Shown: one piece after another, positions 17,960 to 27,141 of the stretch | How the letters are laid out: every line of letters begins with the position of its first letter | How positions within the stretch are numbered: position 1 is the first letter of the stretch | Assembly: GCF_004920835.1 (NCBI RefSeq) | Contig: NZ_QFHO01000018.1 | Location: 1-64,000 of the forward strand | From: Stenotrophomonas maltophilia | GTDB lineage: Bacteria > Pseudomonadota > Gammaproteobacteria > Xanthomonadales > Xanthomonadaceae | Length of the DNA stretch: 64,000 bases | Reading direction: 5' to 3' | Notes under the pieces: generated by a model | Database searches by the model: none | What the model was told of the DNA's origin: nothing | What the model saw: only the letters and a program-made list of their open reading frames with translations | Position numbers and translations under genes: made by a program

Positions 17960-18406
17960 CTAGGGCTGTGGGTCGCGGGTTTCCACCAGCACGGGACAGG
18001 GCGCGTGGTCGATGGTCCATTGCCCGATCGAGGGTTCGAACAGGCGTTCCAGGCGGGACAGATGGCGGTGGCCGATCACGATCAGGTCGCATTTCAGGCG
18101 CCGGGCCTGGTCGCTGATCACTTCGCCGGGGTCACCTGAAGGAATCTGGGCGATGGCATCGACGCCGCGTTCGCGCAGCTCGGCCAGTGCCTCGGCAAGT
18201 ATCGCTTCGGCCCTCGAGCGCTGGCGCGCGGCTTCGGGGTACTCGACGCGGTCGGCGTCGCTGGCGTCGGCGGCCAGCGCGTACTCGGGGTCGAGCACGC
18301 ACAGCAGGTGCAGGCGGCTGCGGGGGCCGGCAATGGCGGCGGCCAGGTCCAGCACGCGTGCGTGCTGGGGGCCACCGTCGAGGGCGACCAGCAGGGTAGT
18401 GAACAT
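17960..18406 (-). CDS. Universal stress protein (UspA family)
   Basis: This 148-aa cytosolic protein has the Usp fold: N-terminal MFTTLLVALDGG and the C-terminal nucleotide-binding segment LIVIGHRHLSRLERLFEPSIGQWTIDHAPCPVLV. The G-2X-G-9X-G(S/T) signature of ATP-binding Usp proteins is only partly kept (GHRHLSRL replaces the glycine-rich loop), so ATP binding is uncertain. A strong AAGGAG precedes the start. It is divergent from a LysR gene at 18548 and forms a likely operon with the hypothetical gene downstream. Confidence 0.92.
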   Translation of the reverse strand: MFTTLLVALDGGPQHARVLDLAAAIAGPRSRLHLLCVLDPEYALAADASDADRVEYPEAARQRSRAEAILAEALAELRERGVDAIAQIPSGDPGEVISDQARRLKCDLIVIGHRHLSRLERLFEPSIGQWTIDHAPCPVLVETRDPQP

Positions 18407-18547
18407 GGATGTCTCCTTTGCAGGCCAGGGATGGTCGCCGATGTCACCGCGCGCACCCATGCCGTGCGCGGCAGTCAATGAATGCATCAAACGCACTTCA
18501 TGCCAGTGGCGATTGTCGTAGAGTCATCTGGTTTACTGGAGACTGTC

Positions 18548-19465
18548 ATGCCCCTGCCGGACCTGAACCTGTTGTTGGCACTGGACGTGCTGATCGACGA
18601 ATGCAGCGTGGCCGCCGCCGCGCGGCGGATGAACCTGAGCGCGCCGGCGATGAGCCGTACCCTGGGCCGGATCCGGACCGCGCTTGGCGACCCGGTATTG
18701 GTGCGCGCCGGCCGTGGGCTGGCTCCCACCCCGCGGGCACTGGAACTGCGCGAGCAGGTCCGTGATGTCATCGAGCAGGCGCACCGCGTGTTCAATGCCG
18801 GCCGTGAAGTGGACATGGCAACCCTGGAGCGGACCTTCAGCGTGCGCGCCAACGACGTGTTCATCGGCAGCTATGGAGGGCGGCTGCGCGAGGTGTTCCG
18901 CCAGCAGGCACCTGGCTGCATGCTGCGCTTCGTACCCGAGGGCGATACCGATGACGATGCGATGGTGCAGGGGCGGATCGACCTGTACATCAGCACCGCC
19001 GGCAAGCACAGCCCGGAAACCAAGGTGCAGCACCTGTTCACCACCTCGCTGCTGGGTGCGGCGCGCGCCGACCATCCCTTGTTCGATGGTGATATCAGTG
19101 CCGAACGTTTCGCCGCCTGCGACCACATCGCGGTGTCCCGGCGCGGCTTGGCGCACGGACCGATCGACGAGGAACTGGCAGCGCTGGGCCTGCAGCGGCG
19201 GGTGGCGGTGGTGATTCCCACCTTCCATGGCGCGATCTTCGCCGCTGCCGATTCGGATCTTGTGCTGCCGCAGATGCCGAGCGTGATGCTCGATCGCATC
19301 GCCCATATGGGCCTGCCGCTGCGCATGTTCCCGTTGCCAGTACCGGTGCGCACCGTGGCGCTGGTGCAGGCCTGGCACCCGCGGATGGACAACGATCCCG
19401 CCCACCAGTGGCTGCGGCGGGCGATCAAGAGCATGTGCGATTCGGTCGAGGCGGCTCGCCACTGA
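18548..19465 (+). CDS. LysR-family regulator next to efflux operon
   Basis: This 305-aa LysR protein of the NodD-like subgroup begins with MPLPDLNLLLALDVLIDE and has its helix-turn-helix at residues about 18-45 (SVAAAARRMNLSAPAMSRTLGRIR). I chose ATG 18548, which follows GGAGA; the 22 upstream codons overlap the promoter. It is transcribed in the same direction as the tripartite efflux operon that begins 154 bp downstream and probably regulates it. Salicylate-like or phenolic effectors are common in this subgroup, but none can be read here. Confidence 0.9.
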   Translation: MPLPDLNLLLALDVLIDECSVAAAARRMNLSAPAMSRTLGRIRTALGDPVLVRAGRGLAPTPRALELREQVRDVIEQAHRVFNAGREVDMATLERTFSVRANDVFIGSYGGRLREVFRQQAPGCMLRFVPEGDTDDDAMVQGRIDLYISTAGKHSPETKVQHLFTTSLLGAARADHPLFDGDISAERFAACDHIAVSRRGLAHGPIDEELAALGLQRRVAVVIPTFHGAIFAAADSDLVLPQMPSVMLDRIAHMGLPLRMFPLPVPVRTVALVQAWHPRMDNDPAHQWLRRAIKSMCDSVEAARH

Positions 19466-19619
19466 TCGGCGGAAGGCGTGCGCCGGACGCACGCCTGGGA
19501 TGCCGGTCACGCCATTTTTCGCAAGGTAACGGCTCCCTAGACTGCGCTCCCCGGAGTTTCACTGAGCGCATTCCAATGACCCCCAACATGCCGTGTACTG
19601 CACGGATCGGTGCCCGGCG

Positions 19620-21149
19620 ATGAGTACGCCGGCCGCTGCTGTTCCGGCCACCGCAGCGCCCCGTCCCGCCGCCGCCCCCGGACTCGACCGCCGCGTCCTG
19701 GTCGGCTTGTGTGGCGTGCTGCTGGCGGTGCTGGTGTCGGGCTTCAACGAGAACATCACCAAGGTCGCCCTGGCCGACATCCGCGGTGCGATGGGTTTCA
19801 GCGTCGATGACGGCAGCTGGATTGTTGCCCTGTACAGCGCGATGTCGGTCAGCGCGATGGCCTTCGCTCCGTGGTGCGCCGCCACCTTCTCGCTGCGCCG
19901 TTTCGCGCTGGCGATGATCGGTGGCTTCATGGTGCTGGGTGTGCTGTGCCCGCTTGCCCCGAACCTGCAGACTTTCCTGCTGCTGCGCGCGCTGCAGGGT
20001 CTGTGCGGTGGCGCGCTGCCGCCGCTGCTGATGAGCGTGGCGCTGCGCTTCCTGCCGCCGGGCATCAAGTTGTATGGCCTGGCCGGCTATGCGCTGACGG
20101 CGACGTTCGGCCCCAGCATGGGCACGCCGCTGGCCGCGTTCTGGGTCGAGCAGGTGGGCTGGCACTGGGCGTTCTGGCAGATCGTGCCGTACTGCCTGGC
20201 CGCCATGGCGATGGTCAGCTGGGGCCTGCCACAGGACCCGCTGCGGCTGGAGCGCTTCGCCCAGTTCGACGGCGTGGGCCTGGCGCTGGGCCTGCCGGCG
20301 CTGGTGCTGCTGGTGCTGGGCCTGGTGCAGGGCCCGCGCCTGAACTGGTTCGACTCGCCGATGATCACCCTGATGATCGGTGGCGGTGCCGGCTTGATGG
20401 TGCTGTTCATGATCAATGAATGGTTCCATCCGCTGCCATTCTTCAAGCTGCAGCTGCTGGCCAACCGCAACCTCAGCTACTCGCTGGTGACGCTGGGTGG
20501 CGTGCTGTTCGTGCTGCTGGCGGTAATCTCGATCCCGTCCGGCTTCCTGGCCAGCGTGCAGGGCTACCGGCCGTTGCAGACCGCGCCGATGCTGCTGTGG
20601 GTGGCGTTGCCACAGGCGATCGCGCTGCCGCTGGTGGCGGCGTTGTTGAACGTTCGCGCGGTGGATTGCCGCTGGGTGCAGGCCACGGGCCTGGCGATGC
20701 TGGCGCTGGCGTGCTGGTTGGGCTCGCATCTGGATGTGGCCTGGATCCGCGACAACTTCCTGTGGGTGCAGCTGCTGCAGGTATTTGCCCAGCCGATGGC
20801 GGTACTGCCGCTGCTGATGCTGGCGACCAACGGCCTGCCACCGCAGGACGGCCCGTTTGCCTCGGCGTGGTTCAACACGGTCAAGGGCTTCGCTGCAGTG
20901 CTCGCCAGCGGCGTGCTTGATGCCGTCGCCCAGGGCCGCCGTCATTTCCATTCCACCGTGCTGGTCGACCGCCTTGGCGAGCAACCGTGGCTGGCCGAGG
21001 GCCCGCAGCTGGGCGCGCGCCTGCATGCACAGGTACAGGCGCTGACCTCGGCCGACCTGTACTGGGTGGTCGCGCTGGTCGCGCTGGCCTTCATTCCCCT
21101 CATTGCCTGGATGCCCACCCGCATCCATCCGCCACGTGCCGTGGCCTGA
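19620..21149 (+). CDS. DHA2-family MFS efflux pump (EmrB-like)
   Basis: This protein of about 509 aa in the inner membrane has around 14 predicted helices, typical of DHA2 drug:H+ antiporters. Motif-C-like and proton-relay features are visible in the first half (VDDGSWIVALYSAMSVS, RALQGLCGGALPPLLMSV, ALTATFGPSMGTPLAAF). It starts with MSTPAAAVP after a spacer; an ATG nine codons earlier is less likely. It is followed 21 bp later by an HlyD adaptor and then a NodT channel, giving a complete tripartite efflux system. The substrates are unknown; aromatic acids and hydrophobic drugs are usual for EmrAB-like systems. Confidence 0.92.
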   Translation: MSTPAAAVPATAAPRPAAAPGLDRRVLVGLCGVLLAVLVSGFNENITKVALADIRGAMGFSVDDGSWIVALYSAMSVSAMAFAPWCAATFSLRRFALAMIGGFMVLGVLCPLAPNLQTFLLLRALQGLCGGALPPLLMSVALRFLPPGIKLYGLAGYALTATFGPSMGTPLAAFWVEQVGWHWAFWQIVPYCLAAMAMVSWGLPQDPLRLERFAQFDGVGLALGLPALVLLVLGLVQGPRLNWFDSPMITLMIGGGAGLMVLFMINEWFHPLPFFKLQLLANRNLSYSLVTLGGVLFVLLAVISIPSGFLASVQGYRPLQTAPMLLWVALPQAIALPLVAALLNVRAVDCRWVQATGLAMLALACWLGSHLDVAWIRDNFLWVQLLQVFAQPMAVLPLLMLATNGLPPQDGPFASAWFNTVKGFAAVLASGVLDAVAQGRRHFHSTVLVDRLGEQPWLAEGPQLGARLHAQVQALTSADLYWVVALVALAFIPLIAWMPTRIHPPRAVA

Positions 21150-21170
21150 ACCTTTCGCAGGAACCCCCTC

Positions 21171-22253
21171 ATGACGATCAATAGAACCACTCTCCACACC
21201 GGCCTGGGCCTGGGCGTGCTGGCCCTGGCCATCGGCGCCTGGCTGCTGCTGCGCGATGGCAGCCACCAGGCCACCAACAACGCGTACGTGGTGGCTGATT
21301 ACACGTTGGTCGCGCCGAAGATTCCTGGCTTTGTCAGTGCCGTGGAGGTGGAGGACAACCAGTCGGTGAAGGCCGGCGACGTGCTTGCCCGCATTGACGA
21401 CCGCGACTACCAGGTAGCACTGCAGGCGGCCCGTGCCGACCTGGCCAATGCCCGTGCACAGCTTGCCAATGCGCAGGCCGCGCTGGCCCAGCAGGACTCG
21501 CTGATCGAACAGGCCAGGGCCAGCGTCGATGTCAGCCGTTCCGAATTGACCTTGGCCAGTGCCGACCAGCAGCGTTACCGCGAACTGGCCCGTGACGGCG
21601 CCGGTACCGTACAGAACGCACAGCAGGCGCAATCGAAGCAGGCCGTGGCCAGTGCGCATCTGCAGCAGGGCCAGGCCGCGCTGTCGACCGCACGCCAGCG
21701 CACCGACATCCTCAGCGCGGGCGTGCAGGCCGCGCAGGCTGCGGTGCAACGCGCAGAAGCGGCGCAGGCGCGCGCCGAACTGGATCTGTCGCACACCGTG
21801 CTGCGTGCACCGATCGATGGCGTGGTCGGTCGTCGCGCAGTGCGCGTGGGTGCCTACCTGACCCCGGGTACGCCGGTGGCTGCGGTGGTGCCGCTGAAGC
21901 GCGCCTTCGTGGTCGCCAACTTCCAGGAAACGCAGATGACCCGCATGCAGGCCGGCCAGCAGGTCGAACTGAAGGTGGACGTGTTCCCGGGCAAGCCGCT
22001 GCGCGGGCACATCGACAGCATCGCACCGGCGACCGGCGTCACCTTCGCCGCGGTAGCGCCGGAAAACGCCACCGGCAACTTCACCAAGGTGGTGCAGCGT
22101 ATTCCGGTGAAGATCGTGCTGGAGCCGGGTCAGCCGCTGCTGGAGCAGCTGCGTGCCGGCATGTCGGTGGAAGCCAGCGTTGACCTGGGGAGCGGCACGC
22201 GTGCGCAGAGTGCGCAGCGCGAACAGGGCCACAAAGGCGAGGAGGGTGCATGA
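21171..22253 (+). CDS. HlyD/EmrA-family membrane fusion protein
   Basis: This 360-aa periplasmic adaptor has one N-terminal membrane anchor (residues about 10-28), a biotinyl-lipoyl half (TNNAYVVADYTLVAPKIPGFVSAV), a long alpha-helical hairpin (about 80-200, rich in Ala/Gln) and a beta-barrel with the conserved LSHTVLRAPIDGVVG. It connects the EmrB-like pump to the outer-membrane channel. Its last codons overlap the start of the NodT gene (ATGA), so translation of the two is coupled. Confidence 0.93.
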   Translation: MTINRTTLHTGLGLGVLALAIGAWLLLRDGSHQATNNAYVVADYTLVAPKIPGFVSAVEVEDNQSVKAGDVLARIDDRDYQVALQAARADLANARAQLANAQAALAQQDSLIEQARASVDVSRSELTLASADQQRYRELARDGAGTVQNAQQAQSKQAVASAHLQQGQAALSTARQRTDILSAGVQAAQAAVQRAEAAQARAELDLSHTVLRAPIDGVVGRRAVRVGAYLTPGTPVAAVVPLKRAFVVANFQETQMTRMQAGQQVELKVDVFPGKPLRGHIDSIAPATGVTFAAVAPENATGNFTKVVQRIPVKIVLEPGQPLLEQLRAGMSVEASVDLGSGTRAQSAQREQGHKGEEGA

Positions 22254-23662
22254 GCGCGGTCACCGTGTTCCGCACCTTCGTTGCGGCCAGCGTGTGCACG
22301 GTCCTGGCTGCCTGCACGATGGGGCCGGACTTCGTGCGCCCGCAGGCGGAACTGCCCAGCGACTGGCAGGGTGAGGCCGTCGCCGGCAACGCCATCGACC
22401 AGGACGCGGCCTGGTGGGCCGGCTTCGATGATCCACTGCTGGGCCAGCTGGCCAGCCAGGTGCTGGCGGCCAACCTGGACCTGCAGCTGGCGGCCAACCG
22501 CGTGCAGCAGAGCCGCGCCGCACGCGGCATCACTGCCGCTGATCGCCTGCCCAGCGTCAGCGCGAGCGCCAGTGGCGTGCGCGCACGCAACAGCGAAGTG
22601 GGCCTGAATGATCCATCCGGTAATGGCGGCCGTGATGACTATGGGCTGTTCCAGACCGGTATCGGCCTGAGCTGGGAACTGGACCTGTGGGGGCGCGTGC
22701 GCCGACAGGTGGAAGCGGCCGATGCACGCGTGCAGATGGCGGAGGAGGATGCACACGCGGTGCGCATTGCGCTGCTGGCGGAAACCGCGCGTGACTACCT
22801 GCAGCTGCGTGCGACACGGCAGCTGCTGGCGATCACCGAGGACAACCTCAGCATCGCCCTCGACATGAAGCGCCTGACCGAGGCACGCCAGCAGCAGGGC
22901 GTTGCCAGCACGCTGCAGGTGTCCAGCGCGTCCGCGCAGGTGGCATCGCTGCAGGCACGCATCGCGCCGCTGCGGCATCGTGAATCGCAGTTGCGCAATG
23001 CGCTGGCGTTCCTGCTGGCCCAGCCGCCGCAGGCGCTGGACGCGCAGCTGCAGGATGCACGCCGTGACTGGCCAGCGTTGCCGACCGTAGCGGTGGGGCT
23101 GCCCAGTGAACTGGCCGAGCGTCGCCCGGACATCCGTCGTGCCGAAGCGGCACTGCATGCGGCAACGGCCGGCATCGGCGTGGCCAAGGCCAGTTTCCTG
23201 CCGCGCATCACCTTGAATGGCGACGCTGGCTTCCAGGCCAAACAGCTGGATGATCTGGACGGCTGGAACGCGCACCGCTTCAGCATCGGGCCGTCGATCA
23301 GCGTGCCGATCTTCCAGGGCGGCCGGTTGAAGGCCAACTTGGCGCTGAGCAAGCTGCAGCAGCAACAGTCGTCGCTGCAGTTCCGCCGCACCGTGCTGCA
23401 GGCCTGGCATGAAGTGGACGACGCCATTGATGGCTACAGTGCCGAGCAGCAGCGCACGGTGCAGCTGCACGTGGCGGTGGATGAGAGCGAGACCGCACTG
23501 GGTACGGCGCGCCGGCAGTACCAGGCCGGTGTGGTCGACATGCTGGATGTGCTGACCACCCAGCGCATTGCGCTGGACAACCAGGCCGCGCTGGCCAAAA
23601 GCCAGGCCACCGCCGCGATCGCGCGGGTGGAGCTGTACCGCGCGCTGGGCGGTGGCTGGTAG
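22250..23662 (+). CDS. NodT-family outer-membrane efflux lipoprotein
   Basis: This 470-aa TolC-like channel of the RND/EmrAB type has an N-terminal signal with the lipobox LAAC (lipidated Cys22) and the family start MGPDFVRPQ. Two repeated OEP domains follow, with GIGLSWELDLWGRVRRQVEAA and SERRPDIRRAEAAL-like segments. It starts inside the stop of the adaptor gene (ATGA overlap), so it is the third gene of the efflux operon and would form the outer-membrane exit duct. Confidence 0.94.
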   Translation: MSAVTVFRTFVAASVCTVLAACTMGPDFVRPQAELPSDWQGEAVAGNAIDQDAAWWAGFDDPLLGQLASQVLAANLDLQLAANRVQQSRAARGITAADRLPSVSASASGVRARNSEVGLNDPSGNGGRDDYGLFQTGIGLSWELDLWGRVRRQVEAADARVQMAEEDAHAVRIALLAETARDYLQLRATRQLLAITEDNLSIALDMKRLTEARQQQGVASTLQVSSASAQVASLQARIAPLRHRESQLRNALAFLLAQPPQALDAQLQDARRDWPALPTVAVGLPSELAERRPDIRRAEAALHAATAGIGVAKASFLPRITLNGDAGFQAKQLDDLDGWNAHRFSIGPSISVPIFQGGRLKANLALSKLQQQQSSLQFRRTVLQAWHEVDDAIDGYSAEQQRTVQLHVAVDESETALGTARRQYQAGVVDMLDVLTTQRIALDNQAALAKSQATAAIARVELYRALGGGW

Positions 23663-23672
23663 GGAAATGGAA

Positions 23673-23765
23673 ACGCCGGGCCATGCCCGGCGGTTCGTCG
23701 GTAGTTGCCAACCTTGGTTGGCAGCTTTTTTCAGAAGCGCCAACCAAGGTTGGCATCTACCAGAG
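23673..23765. repeat. SMAG cluster downstream of the efflux operon
   Basis: A palindrome CGCCGGGCCATGCCCGGCG at about 23674-23692 is followed by a facing pair, GTAGTTGCCAACC...GGTTGGCA and its reverse (about 23700-23765). A TTTTTT run at about 23727 after the first hairpin may make it an intrinsic terminator for the operon. Confidence 0.7.
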
Positions 23766-23772
23766 CATGGCC

Positions 23773-24111
23773 TCAACGCACGTCGCGCAGCTCCCAGTGG
23801 CTGCCGGCGAGCAGGCGCAGGCGCTGCTTGAACACGTCACTGTCGATGCGGGTGGTGGCGACCAGGTTGATGCGCAGGTCCTTCTGCTCGCCGGTCACGG
23901 TGGCCTCCGGATCGGTCACGCCCCACTGCGGTTCCACCGCATCCGGGTCGGGCTGCTTGGCTTTCCAGCGCTCGAACAGCGTGCCGCTGCGCAGGGCATC
24001 CTGCAGTTCTTCGGCGAAGCCGGCCGCACCCTGCGAATGGAAGGACAGGTCGGGGTCGTTACCGCGGGCCTTGGACGGGTCGGGCAGGCTGATGTGGTAC
24101 TGCGCAGGCAT
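23773..24111 (-). CDS. Conserved hypothetical protein
   Basis: This 112-aa soluble protein starts MPAQYHISLPDPSKARG and has no signal peptide or membrane helix. It has a charged middle (FHSQGAAGFAEELQDAL) and a beta-rich C-terminus (DLRINLVATTRIDSDVFKQRL). I do not recognise a domain. The start at 24111 follows AAGGAG. It is convergent with the efflux operon and may be co-transcribed with degV, 77 bp upstream. Confidence 0.75.
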   Translation of the reverse strand: MPAQYHISLPDPSKARGNDPDLSFHSQGAAGFAEELQDALRSGTLFERWKAKQPDPDAVEPQWGVTDPEATVTGEQKDLRINLVATTRIDSDVFKQRLRLLAGSHWELRDVR

Positions 24112-24188
24112 GGAGTTCTCCTTGAAGTGTGGAAAGGCTGGCACAGTCGCGGTGGAATCGATGTGCAGATACCAGCCTGCGTTGGCCC

Positions 24189-25130
24189 TCATTCAAACCG
24201 ATGCGGCCCATCGGCGAAGCCCACGGTGACCGCGCCCTTGCCGACGTTGACCATGCCGGTCAGGCTCATCACCGATTCGTACACGGTCACGCCATGGGTG
24301 GCGCAGATTTCCTTCAGCTGCGCGTAGCCGGGCAGGGTGCGCAGCTCGTCCAGCTCACCGCCGTAGCTGACGCACACCGTGGGTGTCATCAGCCCGGCGC
24401 GCACGCGCTGGCCGACCACCGCGAACAGCTTCTGCACGGCGTTGTCGAAGCCCTTGATCTTGGCCACCGGCCCGGTCTCGCCGCGGTAGCCATGCAGCAC
24501 CGGCTTGATGTCCAGCGCGCTGCCCAGTGCGGCGCTGAGCAGGCCGACACTACGGTCGCCCTTGTGCCGCGCACGCGCGCGCATGTAGTACAGGTCACGG
24601 GTGACCATGTAGCCGTGTACGTTGCCAGCCAGTTCCTCCAGCCGCTCGCGGATCTGCTGCACGCTGGCGTTGCTGTCGCGCAGGCGCACCGCTTCCACCG
24701 CCGTCACCGCCTGGGCGGCGAACAGGTTCTGGGTGTCGAGCACACGCAGCGCGAACGGCGAGTTGTAGCCGGCCGCCTGACGCACCGGCTTGTAGTCGTT
24801 GAGGATGGCGAAACTGGCCTGCAGCGCGTTGTCGTGGATCGGGCTACGGGTCTTGGTGATGGTCATGCAGAACACGTGGTCGTAATCGATCACCAGCTGC
24901 TGCAGGAACAGGTCGCGGATCTGGTTGACGCTGAAGGGAATGGTCTCCGCTTCAGCACCGTGCTCGGCCACATGCGCATGCAGGAAGCTCAGCGTAGCCT
25001 GCTCATCGCGGTGATCGGCCAGCACCGCTTCGCCGATCCGTACGGTGATCGGCAGCAGCACGATGTTGTGTTCGGCAATGAAGGCCTGCGGCAGGTCGCA
25101 GGCCGAGTCGACGACGATTCCGATGCGCAT
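24189..25130 (-). CDS. DegV-family fatty-acid-binding protein
   Basis: This 313-aa cytosolic protein has the DegV fold: N-terminal DSACDLP, the block TITKTRSPIHDNA, a domain-linking TRDLYYMRARARHKG, and C-terminal GDLD-like strands. Family members bind a single fatty acid, and in Gram-positive bacteria FakB proteins present it to a kinase. No fatty-acid kinase gene is near, so the role here is open. The annotation rests on family motifs. Confidence 0.85.
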   Translation of the reverse strand: MRIGIVVDSACDLPQAFIAEHNIVLLPITVRIGEAVLADHRDEQATLSFLHAHVAEHGAEAETIPFSVNQIRDLFLQQLVIDYDHVFCMTITKTRSPIHDNALQASFAILNDYKPVRQAAGYNSPFALRVLDTQNLFAAQAVTAVEAVRLRDSNASVQQIRERLEELAGNVHGYMVTRDLYYMRARARHKGDRSVGLLSAALGSALDIKPVLHGYRGETGPVAKIKGFDNAVQKLFAVVGQRVRAGLMTPTVCVSYGGELDELRTLPGYAQLKEICATHGVTVYESVMSLTGMVNVGKGAVTVGFADGPHRFE

Positions 25131-25225
25131 CCGCGGCTCCCCCTCCAGGGCGGTTGTAGGTTCGGAAACGTGAAATCTATCTCAAATCCCAGCCAGGCGC
25201 GCGAGGGAAACGCGCCACGCCCTGT

Positions 25226-25858
25226 TCAGCGACTGCGCTGCACCGCCACCGGCAGGCTGGCCAGGCGCTGCCATTCGGGCTGCTGCAGCAGGCCAGGATC
25301 GGCCAGAACCGCGGCCATCAGCGGGTGGGCGTCGTTGCCCCAGAACAGTTCCCCGTCGATGGCCAGGGTCGGCACACCGAACACGCCGGCGCTGATCGCG
25401 GCCTCGGTATTGCGCCGCAACTGCTCCTTGACCGCCGGTTCGGCGATGGCCGTGGCGACATCATCGATGCCCAGCCGGGTGCCGGGCTCGCGCAGCGCCT
25501 CGGCGCTGTCGGCGGCATTGCCGTCGCGCCAGATCCAGTCGAACAGCACGTCCACCGCCTGCGCGCTGGCGCCGGCGGCCAGGCACAGGCGCAGGGCGGA
25601 CAACGGGTTGAACGGATGACCCGGCGGGAAGCGCAGCGGCGTGCCCTCGGCCTGCGCGGTCCACAGCAGCTGGCGGTAGATGAAGCGCCGCTTGGCCGGA
25701 ATCTCCGCAGGTCCGAGGTTGCCCAGGTGGTGCAGCACCGCACCGAAGGCGATCGGCACGGTCTGGATCTGCGCGAACTGCGGCAGCTGCTTCAGCTTCT
25801 GCCAATGCAGGTAGGAATAGGGCGAGATGAAATCGAAATACCAGCGCAGTGTGGCCAT
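25226..25858 (-). CDS. 2-hydroxychromene-2-carboxylate isomerase-like (DsbA fold)
   Basis: This 210-aa protein has the thioredoxin-like kappa-class glutathione transferase fold. MATLRWYFDFISPYSYLHWQKL carries the FDFxSPYxY motif, where Ser replaces the redox Cys pair and binds glutathione, and the cis-Pro loop is FGVPTLAIDGELFWGND. Characterised relatives isomerise 2-hydroxychromene-2-carboxylate in naphthalene breakdown using glutathione, but no other naphthalene genes are present, so a different aromatic or a general glutathione function is likely. It starts 20 bp after the amidohydrolase upstream and probably shares its operon. Confidence 0.88.
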   Translation of the reverse strand: MATLRWYFDFISPYSYLHWQKLKQLPQFAQIQTVPIAFGAVLHHLGNLGPAEIPAKRRFIYRQLLWTAQAEGTPLRFPPGHPFNPLSALRLCLAAGASAQAVDVLFDWIWRDGNAADSAEALREPGTRLGIDDVATAIAEPAVKEQLRRNTEAAISAGVFGVPTLAIDGELFWGNDAHPLMAAVLADPGLLQQPEWQRLASLPVAVQRSR

Positions 25859-25878
25859 CGGTGTGTCCTCGTGTGCGG

Positions 25879-27141
25879 TCAGGGCTGCGCGTTGCGCTGC
25901 AGGTAGCGGTCGCGCAGTTCGGTCTGCCGTGAGCGCATCGGCATTGCACGACCACCCAGCCAGACCTGCTCTGCATAGTGCGCCACGTCCAGTGGGTCGC
26001 CTTCCCACAGCACCAGGTCGGCACGCTTGCCGGGTTCGATGCTGCCAATCTGGTCGGCCACGCCGAACGCCTGCGCCGGTACCCGGGTCAGGCCGGCCAG
26101 GCCATCGGCCCAGGGCAGGCCATTGGCCACCGCATTGCCGGCCAGCTGGCGCATCTTGCGTGCGTTGTGGCTGGCGTCGCCGCGCTGCACGAAGGAGACC
26201 GCTACGCCGGCACGCTGCAGGCGCGCAGCGTTTTCCAGGGTGGCACCGATCTGGTCGAAGCTGGCGGGCAGATTGGACAGTACGTCGACGAACACCGGCA
26301 CGTGCGCAGCGGCCAGTTCCGGGGCCACCTGCCAGGCTTCGCTGGCGCCGGAGATGGCGATCTTCACTTTCTCGCGGGCGGCCCAGCGCAGCAGCTGGCG
26401 GATGTCGGCGGCACGGTCCACTTCCACCACGATGCGGCCCTGGCCGGCCAGGTAACGGCTGAGCGTGCGGCGCCCGGCGGGGGTCAGCAATGCATGCGGC
26501 GAGTCCGCAGCCACTTGGCCACGCGCCTCGTCGATCATCTGCTGCAGCAGCATCCACTGTGCGGCGCGCGAATGACCGGTCAGTTCTGAGGCCGCTGCGC
26601 CGATGCGCAGGAACAGCGCGCGCGGACCGATCGGGTCGATGCTGCCATCCAGCCGCATCACGCCGCCCTGGCCCGCCACGAAGCCACCGCCGGTGGCTGC
26701 CCCCAACGCAGTGAAGCCGATGCCTTCCAGCCGCGTGACCGGAATCAGCACTGAGGCCGGGTTGTAGGCGAGGGTGACGTCGAATTCCGGCCGCAGCGGT
26801 TGCTCGCCGATCTTCAGCGAACTGTCCACCGTGCTCGATTCACCGGAAACTTCTTCGATGCCGGTCTCGGTGATGCCGCCGAACAGTGCAGGCGTCAGTG
26901 GGCGGCCATTGGCCTCGACCACGGTGGCGCCGGCCGGTGCCGACAGGCCGTTGCCCACCGCGCGGATGACGCCACCCTGCACCAGCACATCGGCATTCTG
27001 CAGGCTGCCGCGCGCGCTGGCGGTATGCACCGTCGCGTTGCGCACCAACAGGTCCTGCGCCGAGGCTGCGGTTGTCATCAACAACAGCGCAACCAAGGTA
27101 GCGCCGGGCCATGCCCGGCGGCGCTTGTTCAACACGCCCAT
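25879..27141 (-). CDS. Secreted amidohydrolase-like protein lacking metal ligands
   Basis: This 420-aa protein has a signal peptide (residues 1-30, ending TTAASAQ) and the amidohydrolase beta-sandwich plus TIM barrel (DLLVRNATVHTA; C-terminal IGSIEPGKRADLVLWEGDPL). Metal-binding residues are gone: the usual HxH position reads ALFGGIT, the strand-5 and strand-6 His segments read VVEVDRAAD and IAISGASEAW, and the strand-8 Asp segment reads VQRGDASH. It follows the active paralogue with a one-base TGATG overlap, so the two are coupled. It may be a partner subunit or pseudoenzyme. A SMAG repeat (27098-27121) encodes part of its signal peptide. Confidence 0.88.
   Translation of the reverse strand: MGVLNKRRRAWPGATLVALLLMTTAASAQDLLVRNATVHTASARGSLQNADVLVQGGVIRAVGNGLSAPAGATVVEANGRPLTPALFGGITETGIEEVSGESSTVDSSLKIGEQPLRPEFDVTLAYNPASVLIPVTRLEGIGFTALGAATGGGFVAGQGGVMRLDGSIDPIGPRALFLRIGAAASELTGHSRAAQWMLLQQMIDEARGQVAADSPHALLTPAGRRTLSRYLAGQGRIVVEVDRAADIRQLLRWAAREKVKIAISGASEAWQVAPELAAAHVPVFVDVLSNLPASFDQIGATLENAARLQRAGVAVSFVQRGDASHNARKMRQLAGNAVANGLPWADGLAGLTRVPAQAFGVADQIGSIEPGKRADLVLWEGDPLDVAHYAEQVWLGGRAMPMRSRQTELRDRYLQRNAQP
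27098..27121. repeat. SMAG palindrome inside a coding region
   Basis: GTAGCGCCGGGCCATGCCCGGCG lies within the first codons of the metal-less amidohydrolase and is translated as part of RRRAWPGAT ahead of the hydrophobic signal-peptide core. Confidence 0.75.

Noticed and set aside
19425-22232. Minus-strand open frame of 935 codons
   Set aside because: It runs antisense to the efflux pump and adaptor genes and is a His/Gln/Arg-rich reading of GC-biased codons. The plus-strand frames have clear family motifs.
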